Part shown: piece after piece, positions 10,863 through 23,365 of the stretch
Position numbering within the stretch: position 1 is the first letter of the stretch
How the letters are laid out: each line of letters opens with the position of its first letter
From: Dasypus novemcinctus
Lineage: Eukaryota > Chordata > Mammalia > Cingulata > Dasypodidae
Reading direction: 5' to 3'
Length of the DNA stretch: 64,000 bases
NCBI RefSeq assembly: GCF_030445035.2
Contig: NC_080680.1
Coordinates: 47,629,212-47,693,211, forward strand
Made by a program: the position numbers and the translations under genes
The notes under the pieces: generated by a model
The model's input: only the letters and a program-made list of their open reading frames with translations
Told to the model about the DNA's origin: nothing
Database searches by the model: none

Positions 10863-13285
10863 ATCTCAAAAGTTTATTTTTCTTAGAGAAATATTATGAG
10901 ATAGTATAAAGGGCTTATTCTAACCCATGGAAACAAAGTATTAAACCAATAAACAATAAAACTGAATGAGAAATGATGAGGAAGATGTAAAGGCAGATGA
11001 CAGCCATCTTAAAACCTTTGTGGAATGAGATTGGGTTTTGTTTCAACAACAACACAGAAAATAATAAATGGAGATATTCCCCCTTTAACAAGGTATGTAA
11101 ATCACACTATTTTTCTACTTCTCAACTATTAATTAGCTGAAAAATGAAATAGTGGGAGTGGGAGCCAATTTTTCCTAAGCTAAAGAGAGCAGAAAGAAGA
11201 AAGGTAAAGGAATGAAGGTAGAGAGAAATATCTTCTTTGTTGTAGATTTGGGAAGTATGCAAGACTAGGGAGCACCAGGCATGCTGTATTCCTTAAACTG
11301 GAAGTTATAAGGGGGAAAATGACAGTTACAGAGTTAATCTAGGCAGTATGGTTTAGGCTAGAAATTATGTAGATGGTGATGGGGTGGGGATGAAGGAAGA
11401 CTAGAAGCATTATGACACAGAATACCTTGAAACTGGGTAGATGAGGAGTCAGAAGGGAAGACTGTGTATAGCTGGGTGCTGTTATTTCAAGACACTGGTC
11501 AGTTGTGCCTGTATCTCTACTAAATCACAATACCAATTTTGAGTAGAAAGGAGTTTTAAAATAATTAGGAAGATTTTATGTTTTGATTTTATTTTGATTA
11601 CTAATTTTTAATTAATCCAACACTCAGAAATGTACTACTGAAATGGCTGTGTACAACAAAAGGGATCTTAAATATTAATAATCAGAGAATAGATTTTTCC
11701 TCACATAATTGTCTTACCTACTTGCCTGACCAAAAATATCTATATCTTCTAACTTTATGTATGTTCTTTGGACTTCTTCCCTTTCTTTACAATATGTACT
11801 CTAAATTTAGGTTGGTGTTGGTATGGTACTTCATTTGTAATTTGAAAAAACATATTTAATAATTCTGTATTTGGAAACAAACCAAAAGCCTATTATTTTT
11901 CCTAACACAAGCTACAGAAAGTAAAAATTTTTGGCTAGAAAATACATAAATACAATGACTTCAACAAAGGGCACCCCTACACCCTGTCACAGAGTTTTAC
12001 GTCTAACAAAATGGGGCAGAGATTTTAAAAAGTTGAAAATCATTGCTCTGAAATTGCTATTTGAGATAAGGTGCTTTACCTACTTTACAGTAAAAGAGAA
12101 ACTCATACTGATTATTTCACCTCTTATGGTCATCTTTGGTCCAAACATGGTGCTCCTAAACCAAATGAAATTAAAATAATAACATGTACCTTTCTACTTG
12201 GTGTTAGCTTCAGCATTTCACAGTATACAACAGAATGAATATAAAGAAGAAAAATTAGGAATTTTCAGAAGAAATTAAGATGGTGACATTCTGCTTTAAA
12301 TGGGATCTAATACAAAAATCTATTTAAAATTAAACAAATATTTACTGAACTTTAAAGCAGGTCATTAGCTAAAAACTAGCAGTAGCAGAAGCTTTTCTGA
12401 TTTATCAACTTTATTTACAACCAGAGATAAGGGAAAAATCAAGAAATATTATGTTTCTTCTAGGGTGAAATTATTAAAGCTAAAAGGGAATTCAGAGGAC
12501 ATGATTTTATAGAAGGAAATTATCTAAATTTACACAGGGAGTAGGTTTTAGACTAGAATTCTGAGTTGCCTGAATGCTAAAATCCAAATCTCCTATACCA
12601 TGCTGCCTCTCTTGGCCCACAGACAGACAATTCCTAAAGGAGAAATGGAATGTCTACACCATGTAAGTTATCAGTATATTTATATGTAGGTATGCCTGCA
12701 AAGAATTTTAAATCTCTAAAATATGTATTAATTTATATAATTACTACTAATAATTAAAATTAGTGACCTATTATTTAAAAGTGAATTAAAAATGAAGGCA
12801 AAACAGCAAGTTCCCCTATCTTCAAATATACAAGAGAGAATATGGATGTAATAAAAATCAGAAAGACTCTTACAATCATTATTCTGCACTAATCAGAACA
12901 GAATCAAAGATAAAGATGGTGGGTAGATAGATGAGCAGTAAGTAATTTGTGGAACACTGCTATAATTGCTTCTCTAATAAAAAATATATTTATAAGGTTT
13001 ATGCATATAAAGTTAGTCCTGACTTTACTTCATAAACAAGTATGTGTATATGGGGATAGATTGTTTTCAATGTTAGAATTCTCACCTGTTTTCAGAGGTA
13101 AAAATTATTATCTGAGATAATCCTTGTGTATTATATGAACTTAATTCACACATTTACTGAAGGTCATTTTAAAAAATGAGAGTGATTTTTTTCTTTATAA
13201 ATCTACTATAAATCTTATCATAAATATCAATTGCAAGCATGTGCTAGAAACAAAAGGCACATAATAATCTAAATATGAAACTTAC
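10863..13285. other. Intron sequence, mostly unique
   Basis: AT-rich intron. The only recognisable piece is a diverged MIR at about 12460-12620. An 82-codon open frame at 11931-12179 has no coding signature. Confidence 0.55.
12460..12620 (-). repeat. MIR SINE, diverged
   Basis: It has the antisense-MIR order: 'tctaaatttacacaggg', 'ttctgagttgcctgaatgc' and the terminal 'atgctgcctct'. It is strongly diverged. Confidence 0.4.
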
Positions 13286-13357
13286 CTTTCATCGCTTACT
13301 CATTCAATGTCCATAGCAGCTGCAGATTGCCAGTTCCCTTTCCATGAGATGCCCCAA
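13286..13357 (-). other. Cryptic-exon candidate B (72 bp)
   Basis: On the gene strand an acceptor (TTTGGCAG) and a near-consensus donor (AAAG|GTAAGTTTC) bound 72 bp. Read in phase 0 after exon 23276-23365 it meets TGA after 17 codons. It lies in the KIAA2026 intron, 240 bp downstream of candidate A. It is not part of the main reading frame. Confidence 0.25.
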
Positions 13358-13597
13358 CTGCCAAACAGTGGAGATTTTAAAACCTCACAGGAATTACTAC
13401 AATATGGAGTGGTCTATGATCATAAGATAAATTCTTTATTATATTATGCAGTTTTATAAGTTTTCAAGTTTACTTGGAAACAATATCCTAAGGGGTCATA
13501 AAGAAAATGAGACTTAAAAACTAACAAAACTACACAATATGGTAAAATGAAAAGCTGTGTCTGTATGTATATTAAATGAGTGGTGAGGGAAACTTAC

Positions 13598-13727
13598 CTT
13601 ACAACTAAAGAATAACTCCATTTTGCTGCAGTACTCTGGCTATATATGACAATACCAGCATAATGCTGGCTGGGGTGCTACAAAGAGAGGGAATTGGCAA
13701 TCTACTGATGCTGGGGACATTAGACAC
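13598..13727 (-). other. Cryptic-exon candidate A (130 bp, in-frame stop)
   Basis: Bounded on the gene strand by CTTTTAG and donor TAAG|GTAAGTTTC. Exon 23276-23365 ends in phase 0, and in that phase A stays open for 40 codons before a TAG 7-9 nt from its end. If included, it would truncate the protein or trigger decay. The evidence is splice-site quality plus the long in-phase open stretch. There is no expression evidence. Confidence 0.3.
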
Positions 13728-16589
13728 CTAAAAGAAAAACAAATGAATTCCAGATTAAATGTCCCATTACCATGGATATATTTTACATATATTAATAAAT
13801 TTAAATGCTTTGTATGGTAAACCTAAGTCACCTGTTAATACAAATCATACAGTTATCTACATAGATTTTCTTACATTGTATCTAAATACCATAGGTATCA
13901 ACAATTATATGAAAAAATAAATTAAAATCGTGCAAGTATAGAAAGAATACTTTTTTAAATTGAGAAGGTACTATTGCAGAGATGATAAAAACATATCTAA
14001 TTAAAAAGAACATTACAAAAACATGATGTATATGATAAAAGTATCAATGCTACTTTTCTATACAGTTTTATTTACAAATGTTAGCGCAAAGAAATATGGA
14101 TCATGAAAATATTTTTTGTTACAGACTTTGTTCTTGTGACGGACAAATCCTGTGCTGAAAAAATGGATTAAGTAAGATGCTTTTCAAATAAAATGCAAAT
14201 AACTCTTCAGAAAAGCCGAACAGGTATCTATCAAAGATGACATTTAAAATCACTAACAATCCAAAGATAACTTACAAATAATCTAAACTCATCAGTATAA
14301 AAACATGGCACAATTGAAAGTAACTGTAATTTAGTACTTTAATAAACCAATGATTTGATAGTCTTCCTAGTTTAAGTTATTTGAGATGAAAAGTTAATAA
14401 TAGATTCAATAAGTATTCACTTTTTTTTCTTATTGCTTACCTAAAGAAACTACCACTATATTCATTATTGGGTTTTCTTGGAACAGTGAATTCAGTTTTG
14501 AGGATAAAACACTGCATTCATTTTGTTTCTAAACAGTCCCTTGAAAAAGCACTAGTGTGACAGTATAGTGATATGCTTGCATATTAACATGGAAAAAGTG
14601 AAAAAAAAAAAGCATAATATAAACTATTATATTTATATGATAGTGTTGTTTTCTTGGAGATGCTTTCCACCAATTTTTATGTAAGACTAATAAAAAAGGA
14701 AAGCATTTGTACTTTATTTTAAAGGCATTTCATATTAAAAAGCAGAATCATTATATATTTCTAAATCAGCATTTAAGTACAAATCATGAAGACAACCACC
14801 TACAACAATGATGATGAAATTGTGTTTCTGTGTCATTAAGCTTTGTAGAGAAGAAAAAAACTGGTTGACAGGTTATATTCCTAAAAGAGATGATTCACTA
14901 CTACTAAGGAAGAAAATCTGAAAATACATATTTAACAAATGGTAACCATTTCATTTGCAAAGAACAAAGCACCCTGGATTGAAAATTAACTATTGGCTGG
15001 GTATCTGGATTTCATCCCGCTCAGCAACCTGGTGGCAGCAAACAAGCTGTCGAAATTTTATCAGATCTTTACATATCAGAAAGACAGGTTCTCAAGTAGT
15101 TTATAGCACAATACGAACCATTAAATAATGCTACTTTTGGCATCATCAGGGCATAAAAAATTCCACTTAAGTGAAATTAAGGCTGAGAATACCTAAAAGG
15201 TAGAAATAGAACCCTACTTACTTTCACTTGTTCACACTCTTATCACATCGCCTAGCACAGACTGGCCCCATACAATAAGTTTTTAATAACATGTAAATTT
15301 CTCAGATATCTGAAGTTTCTCCTTGAAGGTAAAGGATTTTAAAAAATTGTTAGAAATTTTTCTAAAATATATTATAGATCTTCTAGATTTTCTGAATAAC
15401 ATAATAATAAATCCTGATGATTTGGGTCATCATTATGAATAAGTTATTCTGTTATGTTTTAATATAGTGACTCTTAGGCACTACTGAGATTTCTAGGGCT
15501 ACTTATTCCAATATTCCTATACTAAATGGTTATTGACTATTACATTTTTGATTCCTGAGATTTGCTTTTGTAGGTTTTTTCAACTGTCTTTTAAAAATAT
15601 ACTTTGTCTTTTAAACAATATTTTCACAGTCAATATACACCTAAACTTTTTATCCTAATTTAAAGCACCTGCTACTAATTGTTAGCATCACATATACATT
15701 AAAAAAAATTGACTCCATTTTTCAGTTTTACTTTTTCTATTTGAAAGTAGTAGAGTATCTATATGTGGAGTCTGTGCCCTCCACAGACTACTTTAGGCTA
15801 CTTTCTACTCTCCGCTGGAATCTGGGTTAATTTTTCTTTAATATATTATTTTGTCGTTTTCTGCAAAATATGGTAAAATAGTAGTAAAATTTTATTAGTA
15901 TCCAGTCCTCTCAAGCAATTTGTCCATCTTCTGTAACATAAAAAACCAGGATGATGTGAAACTCATTTTTTTGCCTTTAGCACCCCATGACATCATAACT
16001 TGAAATTTTACTACTCTATTACCAAATGATTTTGTTTTTAAACTCAGTTTTCCAGAACTCATGTCAATGGAAGGTAGCAAAGTAATTATTAAACCCAAAC
16101 TGGAGATAATAAAATTATTTTGGACTTTGAAAAATATTTGACATTTAAATATTTGAATAAGTATTTGTGATATGTAATTCAAACAGGTTTAAGGCAAGTT
16201 ATAAAACCACATTACACTGTTTTGACTACAGAAAGATTTGCCACTTGGTTCAAATCTTCTTTGAAGCTTCTTCATACTTGGAATATAAATCACTAACTTG
16301 CTGCCTGATATAAAAATATCATACAACTTCCTTCCTTCTTAAATGAAATTTTCTTTGAAAGAAAAGAGGTATTAAAGTATGATTTTTATGAGAGCTTTCC
16401 TGATAGAATGCAAACTGTATGCCAAACTGCAGCAAGTATAAACAGCACTATCAAGAAGAGTTAAAATCCTGTTCTTAGTTAAGCAGAGTAGTATTAAATG
16501 TAAATAAAATAAAAAATACCTGAAAGCAAGAGTTACAACAGATAAACAGGGATATCTCATTCTCAGATAATTCATTGACAGTAGTCAAT
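13728..16589. other. Intron, unique AT-rich sequence
   Basis: No gene or RNA found. It contains the short L2-like fragment at 15205-15300 and otherwise nothing I can name. A 95-codon antisense open frame at 15895-16182 has no recognisable similarity. Confidence 0.55.
15205..15300 (+). repeat. L2-like fragment
   Basis: 'acttgttcacactcttatcacatcgcctagcacagactggccccatacaataag' follows the L2 3'-end pattern '...tagcacagtgcctggcacatagtaggcgctcaataa'. The match is short, so confidence is low. Confidence 0.35.
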
Positions 16590-16765
16590 TAAAACCATGT
16601 CTTACCCTTGGGCAAATCATTCAACTTTTCTGTACCTCAGTTTCTCATCTATAGTCATTTTTTTCTTGTTCACATTTCCTGTCATCTTTCTCTCCTTTCT
16701 AGCTCTGATTTTGAGTATGTCAGTTATCAATTTTTCAACATTCTTCATCATGTCTAAGATTTTGA
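16590..16765 (+). repeat. MIR fragment, copy 1 of a local duplication
   Basis: 'cttgggcaaatcattcaacttttctgtacctcagtttctcatctatag' is a MIR core. The following 'tcatttttttcttgttcacatttcctgtcat...' continues in parallel with 17085-17220, so the duplicated unit extends beyond the MIR. Confidence 0.6.
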
Positions 16766-17014
16766 TGCCTCTTTTAATTTTCTCCAAAATGGACTGTACA
16801 TAACTGTTAGAGCAATTATCTCATCAGTATCATAAGATGCCAACAGGGTACTTTTAAGTTGGCTGTCCGGAATAAAATGAAATACTCCGTCTTGACTAAT
16901 TTCAAACTACCAACATATTGTCGCTGAAAGTGAAACTGGGAAGAGATGCACCCACTCAGGTCTCAGAAGTCTCAGCAAGCTGGCTCCAGCCAGCATGCCA
17001 GTTCACGATAGGCA

Positions 17015-17220
17015 TCTGGGTGTGGCACTTAAACACATGGACTCTGGCTTCAAATCCTGGCTTTGCTGCTCACTAGCTCTAAGGTTTTGGGAAATTCACT
17101 TAGCTTTTCTGTGCCTCACAGTTTCTCATCTACAGTCATATTTTGTTCTGGTTTGCATTTCCTATCATCTAGCTCTCCTTTCTTGCTATGATTTTAAATG
17201 TCAGCTAATAATTGTTCATA
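17015..17220 (+). repeat. MIR fragment, copy 2 of a local duplication
   Basis: 'ggcttcaaatcctggctttgctgctcactagct' and the 'tttctgtgcctcacagtttctcatctacagt' core identify a MIR. After the MIR the sequence keeps matching the copy at 16590-16765 ('tttcctatcatctagctctcctttcttgctatga' against 'tttcctgtcatctttctctcctttctagctctga'), so the two segments are paralogous. Confidence 0.6.
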
Positions 17221-17412
17221 AAGGCCATATGTTATTGCCCCTCCACTCTATTTCCAAACTGCATATGAACATGTAATTAAGTGTGCAAGTGTCTGGTTTG
17301 CTGACTTCTGAATAAATACAGCTTGAAAATAAAAAACAAAATATTTTATAAAAGGATAGGGGTTGATTAATTCTATTCCTAGAGATACGGATAAAATCTT
17401 AAGCTTTATAAA

Positions 17413-17525
17413 TGAGTTCCTTGAGGATATGGACTTTGTTTTAATCTTTGGATCCCTACCAAATTCCTAGAATTATGTACAGCACATAGAAGACATCTGG
17501 GAAATATTTACTGAATAAATAAGAC
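17413..17525 (+). repeat. L2 LINE 3' end
   Basis: 'ttccttgaggatatggactttg', 'gatccctaccaaattcctag' and 'cagcacatagaagacatctgggaaatatttactgaataaa' follow the L2 3' end closely. Confidence 0.7.
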
Positions 17526-18554
17526 AAGAATCTCTAACTATTACAGTTAAGGAAATTTATTTCATCTGTTGTGCAGGGTTTCCAAAAGGTCATTTTAATT
17601 CTTAAGACCTTCGGCTATACAGAATTACCTAAAAACAAAGGGATTACCCCACCCTGAATTGAGATGGTTTTCCATTTTCTTAACCATTAAACGGTTTACC
17701 AGAAGATCCAGAATAAGAAAACATTATATATAATTATGTAAAAATTTTAAATAAAATTAATCTTAGGGGTATCTCAGAAATTATTGTAAAATATCTATAA
17801 CCAAAGGCATTAAATAAAGCTAATCAGGGTTTAATGAGGACTCTTACACCACAGTAAAATAGATTTTGTACTCTAAACAGCTGGCTATAAAAGAACTTTG
17901 ATGTTATACTCACTAAGGGAAAATGGGACATGGAATGGAGTGGAATCTTTCAGTATAATAGGGTAAAATTTCCTTGTTACAAGTATTAGAAGATAAACAT
18001 AATTTCTTTGTCTCATGTCAGGCTTTTACTATGGTAATTATGTTTTTGGGTCCATAAAAATCTATGTAATAAATTAAGTTTCATAACATGACTTGACTAT
18101 ATTTTTCCATTTGCCTTTGTATCATTCCTTATTATACTTCCCTTTTTAAGAATATAAATTTTCTAAAAATAAGGAAAATACATACACAACCATGTTATTT
18201 GTAACCTTTGCATTTTCCTATTCTAAGGAAGTTAAAAGGTAAATGGGGAACACATTTTAAGAGGCCAAAACCATAGATTGAAGACAAGTTGAAATCAAGT
18301 ATCTAAGGTCAAGTATTTTTTTAAAACAATCTAATGGAATCATAAAGTGTAAAGGTTGATAATGACATTCCCAAATTCAGTCAAGTCTGAACTAGAAGGA
18401 TATGATGTAATAAAACACTCTCAATTGTGGCAATTAGTATACCATTTAATTGATTTCTATCTAACTTTCAAAACCATTAGTTGTTTCCCTATAATAAGTT
18501 GGCAGCAGCAGAAAGAAGTAGAGAATAAGGTCCTTAGCAAAAATGGGCTTATAA

Positions 18555-18800
18555 CCAGGGTTTCTCAACCTTGGTACTACTGACATTTGGGGCAGGATAA
18601 TTCTTTGTTAAGTGTATGGGGGTGGGGGTGAGGGAAGGAAGGACTGAAGTGTCCTCTATACTGTAGGATGTTTACTATCCACCAAATGCCAGTATTACCT
18701 CCTCAATTGTGACACTGCCTTCAGACATTGCCAGTGTCTCCTAGATGCAAATTCATCCCTGATAACTGCCAACTTACACAGTATTCTGTGACCAATAAGT
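18555..18800 (+). mobile_element. MER20-like hAT DNA transposon
   Basis: It starts 'gggtttctcaaccttggtactactgacatttggggcagg' and includes 'ttctttgttaag', 'tgtaggatgtttactatccacc', 'aattgtgacactgcc', 'cagacattgccagtgtctcc'. These are the successive blocks of MER20 (non-autonomous hAT-Charlie). The copy is diverged. Confidence 0.6.
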
Positions 18801-18929
18801 GGGTTGTCACTATCTCTGATCTAAGCTTCTGACTTTTCTAACATTGGTTAGGCAAGAGAGGTATTATTATTTTTAAATTATGAATTTATTTTAATAATAT
18901 TGATTTTACTCATTTGAAAATTTTCCAAA

Positions 18930-19300
18930 TTTTTTATCATGACTATTTACATACTGCAATCATTATGTACATAATTGTTCTTTGTTTTTAAATTTTAATA
19001 TCCTACAAATATTTCCCTGTAGTAACAACAACCCACAAATATTTCATTTTACTATCTATATATATATATACCAATGTGTTAAAATTGTTTGCTTAGTCAT
19101 TTCCCTACTGTGAAACACATGAGCTGTTTCCAAATTTCTACTATTAGAAAGAGTCTGCTAAACATAGCTTTGTATAAATTACTTTTCTGAGGGGGTTTGG
19201 GGGTGAAGGAATAGTGAGGAGAATAAGGTTAATTCTAAATAGGATTACTGGATCAAAGGACACAGGCAGTTTTACAGCTTTCCTTAAATACTGATTATGA
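18930..19300 (+). repeat. Possible old LINE fragment
   Basis: 'ccctactgtgaaacacatgagctgtttccaaatttctactattagaaagagtctgct' and 'ggattactggatcaaaggaca' resemble a common ancient L1-type 3' region with 'ggattgctggatcaaagg'. The family is uncertain. Confidence 0.4.
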
Positions 19301-22300
19301 AATTCTTTAGACTAAATTCTTTAGAAATAATTGAAGTCTATCTTAAATCCTGTTCAGTGTTGAGGTGGTTAAATGCTATAAGATATATTAAAATAACACC
19401 TTTTCCTTTTTTTCAAATATTCACTTTTCTTTAAACCCAATCTCTACACAGATCCCTTATTGAAGAAAAAAAGACTGAAACCCATTTGAAAGTTTAAACT
19501 ATGATATAAAGCATAAGGAAATCAAGCAGATATATGGAAATAAGGAATAAGAACTCACATGAAAAACTGAGAAATATAGCCACTTCTATATAAACTTGAC
19601 AAAAATATTCCAATTTTGATTATTTAGAAAGCAATAATATTAAAAAAAATTTTCAAATACAGAGCCAAGCTAATTTATCAATATCTAAACTCTTTTTCCA
19701 GAAAACTAGTAACAAATTTTTTTATTAAAAAGGAATTTTCCAAATAATGAAGCAAAATACATATTTTGCCTCTGGAGTAAAAACACAATTATAAAAATAA
19801 TAAAACACTGCAATTTTCTCCTGTATATCACTACAGAATCCTTTGTAATAAATAATGAGAAATATAAAATTAAAGGGCTTTGCCAAACTACATACTTCTA
19901 TTTATTTTAACCAGAGGTCTCAGTGTAAATGAATCTCAGGTAGAGAATAATGTATAGTCCTGCAGGATCTAAAGGATGTTGAGCCTTTTTCGAATATGCC
20001 TCCAAATGAAGGGGATCAAGTGAACAAAAGTAAATGAGAAAATTAAAGCATTTCTCTCCTTGCATTATAAACCACAAATGTAAAGTTATCTTGTAAGAAA
20101 GAGCAATGTAGATTTTAAAAGACTGTAAATCTTATAGCACAACGAATAACTCAGTGGCAAAACTTTGAAGAGGTTAAAAAAGGTTTTTAAATAGAAGGTT
20201 GACCTGGGTGAGGAAATGGGACAATTCTTCTCTATTGCTTTGGTAGGAAAAACCATCTGAAAAGATCCTGCTGAGTCCCATGAAACAGCCAGGTGTCTAC
20301 AGAAATGCATGTTAAGTTCTCTATCACATATATAATTTCTATCTTTAGTAAGGACATTTATAACAACTGAATGTTTATATGGAATATATCCTCTTTGTTA
20401 TGAGAAATTATTGTAGATATGAAAGCTGATGAATAACAGAACTGTTTTGAGTCTAAGTATTAGTTTAGATTTGATAGTGATGTCCTCTTACGAACATCAA
20501 TATTAGTATTTCATTTGTGGGGCAATAGGGAAGGAACCCCCCAAAGCAAGGAATCAGTCAATAAAATATGACTTATTACCAAGTTCATATTTTTCATTAA
20601 GAAAGTCCCTTAGGAGGGTGGGGGGTATATGGGGACCTCTCATATTTTTTTAATGTAACATTTAAAAAAAAAGAGAGAAAAAAAGAGCACAATTCAAATA
20701 AGTATGGTTATTTGCTTTCTTAATCCATAGTATATCAGCTAGAGCAGGTACATGGACACACATAAGAAATGATGGCTGACAGCTGACAATGAAGAAAAGA
20801 CAGAATAAAAGCAAGCAAGCAAGCAAACAAACAAAAATCTTCAAAATATAGAGCATTAAGGCCTTTTGGTGACTGTTTAATATTTGATATCGATAGATTT
20901 TTAGGATATCAGTATAATTATTAATATTCAAAATGACTCAAGCCATCAAGAAAGGGTTAAATTGTATTCAATATTATATGTCAGGAAAGTTTTCCATTAA
21001 ATGATTAAGGGTGTTAGTATCGAAGGGTTAAGTTTCAGTTATCTAGAAAATTCAGTTAAGTGGAACACCTTACTTCCAAATGATGCCAGACAAACTGCTA
21101 TTAAATAGAAACAAATATTCAGTAAAGTTAATTCCTACAACTACCTTCTAAAATACTCAATATTAGCTTTTGTCAAAAATAAGGTATGATACTGAGAAGC
21201 AAAGTTTTACTGTCTATTTCCATTAGGCCATGTGGCCACTTCATGGTTGAGATAATTTGTTCATGAGAACAACCTTTTAGTCAGTTTAAATGGAAGGAGT
21301 AGCCCATATGTGGGTAATCTCAGTAAGATTATCCCACTAAATCTAGCTCCAAGAATTCCTATTTCTTAAAGAGCAGAAAACATATTTTTTTAATGAATAT
21401 GCAAATATTAGTGGCCACAGAGTTAAAGAAACAAAACTCTAATCAATTAAACTCTATATGTAATTACAATATTCTGATAAACATGTCCTCAAAGACTAGT
21501 TTCAAGTGTTTGTATTTCATGTATTTTTTTTTCCTCTTCTACTTCTTCCTATTTCATGCTCATAACTGGAAGGTCATCCCTATTTCCTTACTTATTCTAA
21601 AGATAAATTAACTCATTTTATGAGAAATTCAGAAAAGAAACAGAGTTTGGGAGGGGGCAATATGCTTAAACTTACGGAAATGAAACAGATGCCTTTACAG
21701 AAAAACACCCCAGAATACATTTTACAAGTTTGCTTAAAATTACAAATTAAAAACAAATAAAAACCCTAAATTTAGATTATGGGAATAAATTAAGATGTAT
21801 AAGTTAAATTTGCAGCACAAAAAGCAATTAGCACGTTTACTTAACAGAATTCTGCTTAAAGTCAGGAAATATGGACATCTCACAAAAAAGTTTCTGCAAG
21901 AAAAAAAAAAGCAAACCTATAAATAACTCCCTAATTTAAAAAACTATTCTTTCCTATTAAAGAACAGAATCAGTCCTTTATAAGCATATAATATCAAATA
22001 AATTTGAAAATATATCAAAAGATAAATTTTGATACACTTGGTGTTCCACATCAAGAGATTTCCCAAATAGCTGAAGTGTGTTTGTGTGTGTGTGCGCATA
22101 TGAAAACAATCAAGTTTTTAACCATTTTAATGGAAGTATTTCTAAAATATATTACACAGTTTTCTGCATTCTCAGACTGTATATTCAATGTAATAATTTC
22201 TTAGTCAGGATGGCCATCATTATGAACATTATTCTAATCTTAAATATCACTTGAAATAGTCCTGAAATGCCTAATGTTGTTTTACCCCTGTATTAAATAA

Positions 22301-23275
22301 CCTCTCATGGTTGTACTTTCATAGTACTGCAGTCTCCTCCCTTCGGAGTGACACCAATGTCTGTCTTAACAGCATATAAAATGGCTACTCAAAATCACCT
22401 GATAACAAGCTTGCTGAATAACCTTATTTTATACACAATTCTAGATCAACAGGTTCTGAGCAAAGAACTCTAAGTGGCTTCATGACCCTCCTAAGGCATA
22501 AAAGAAGGCCTTTTTAATGACTGATTTTCTTCAACATTTAAAGCCTTCCCCCCATTTATTTACTGATGTGTAATCATGTTTCAAATCTTTGATGTAACCA
22601 AAGAGCTGGCATAAATGTCAGTTAAATGGGTGTTAGTGATTAACTAACATAATTCAGTGTTTTACCAAGGGTTGAGAATGAATAAATATTATTCCTTTTA
22701 CTCTAGTCTCTCAAGAACAATAAAAAAAATTAGAAAATAAAGGTGCAGACTATTTGTGAATTTAGAATATATAGTAAAAGGTAAACTTTAAGGTGATAAA
22801 GCATCTCAAAAAAGTCATTATGCTAAGCATGTATCAAAATACCTAGGGTAAAACTAAACAACTTACATCTATTAAGTTATGTATGTCACATCTAATTAAA
22901 TTTTTGTTACTAAGCAATAATCTTCCATTAAAACCATATAATTATTAATTAAGAGTATCTGCAAGGTAAGCATTACCCAAAAACAACAGCCAACTGGTCA
23001 GAAAACAGCCAACTGGTATTTTGGGAAATATCTAAAACCATGCCTGATGTAAACCAGGCAAACAAAACCAAGTAATTTACTTGCCCCTGGAACCGTTTTG
23101 TCTATTAAAAATTAAAACTGAACCACACAGGAGAAATAAAAGAAACAATGTTTCTACTTTTATTGCAAATTTTCATGTAATCCAGGAGAACAAGATAAAA
23201 AAAAGTTTTTTAAAAAAAGCAGGAATAAATTTTAATGCTGACAATAACAGATAGAACTTTTGGATCAACACCTAC
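19301..23275. other. Intron, mostly unique AT-rich sequence
   Basis: No gene was found. A short L1-3'-like tail lies at about 20610-20680 ('gtatatggggacctctcatattttttt', 'taatgtaacattt'). The rest shows no family I can name. Confidence 0.55.
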
Positions 23276-23365
23276 CGATTTTTTTCTACTGTTTTCCAGA
23301 TCTTTGAGTTCATTCTCGATTTTTGTGATTAATTCCCTGAGTTCATCAAGATTAGTGCAAATAAG
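23276..23365 (-). CDS. BRD10 (KIAA2026): KIAA2026/BRD10 internal coding exon (90 bp, coiled-coil-like)
   Basis: This 90-bp symmetrical exon (phase 0 in, phase 0 out) encodes 30 residues starting LICTNLDELRELITKIENEL. Hydrophobic residues recur at heptad-like spacing, so a short coiled coil is likely. The acceptor is TTATTTTAG and the donor TCG|GTAGGTG. It is followed in phase by GKWYHRR at 9119 and preceded in phase by the exon ending PTVPEFQ at 31342. Being a multiple of three, its skipping would leave the downstream frame intact. Confidence 0.9.
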
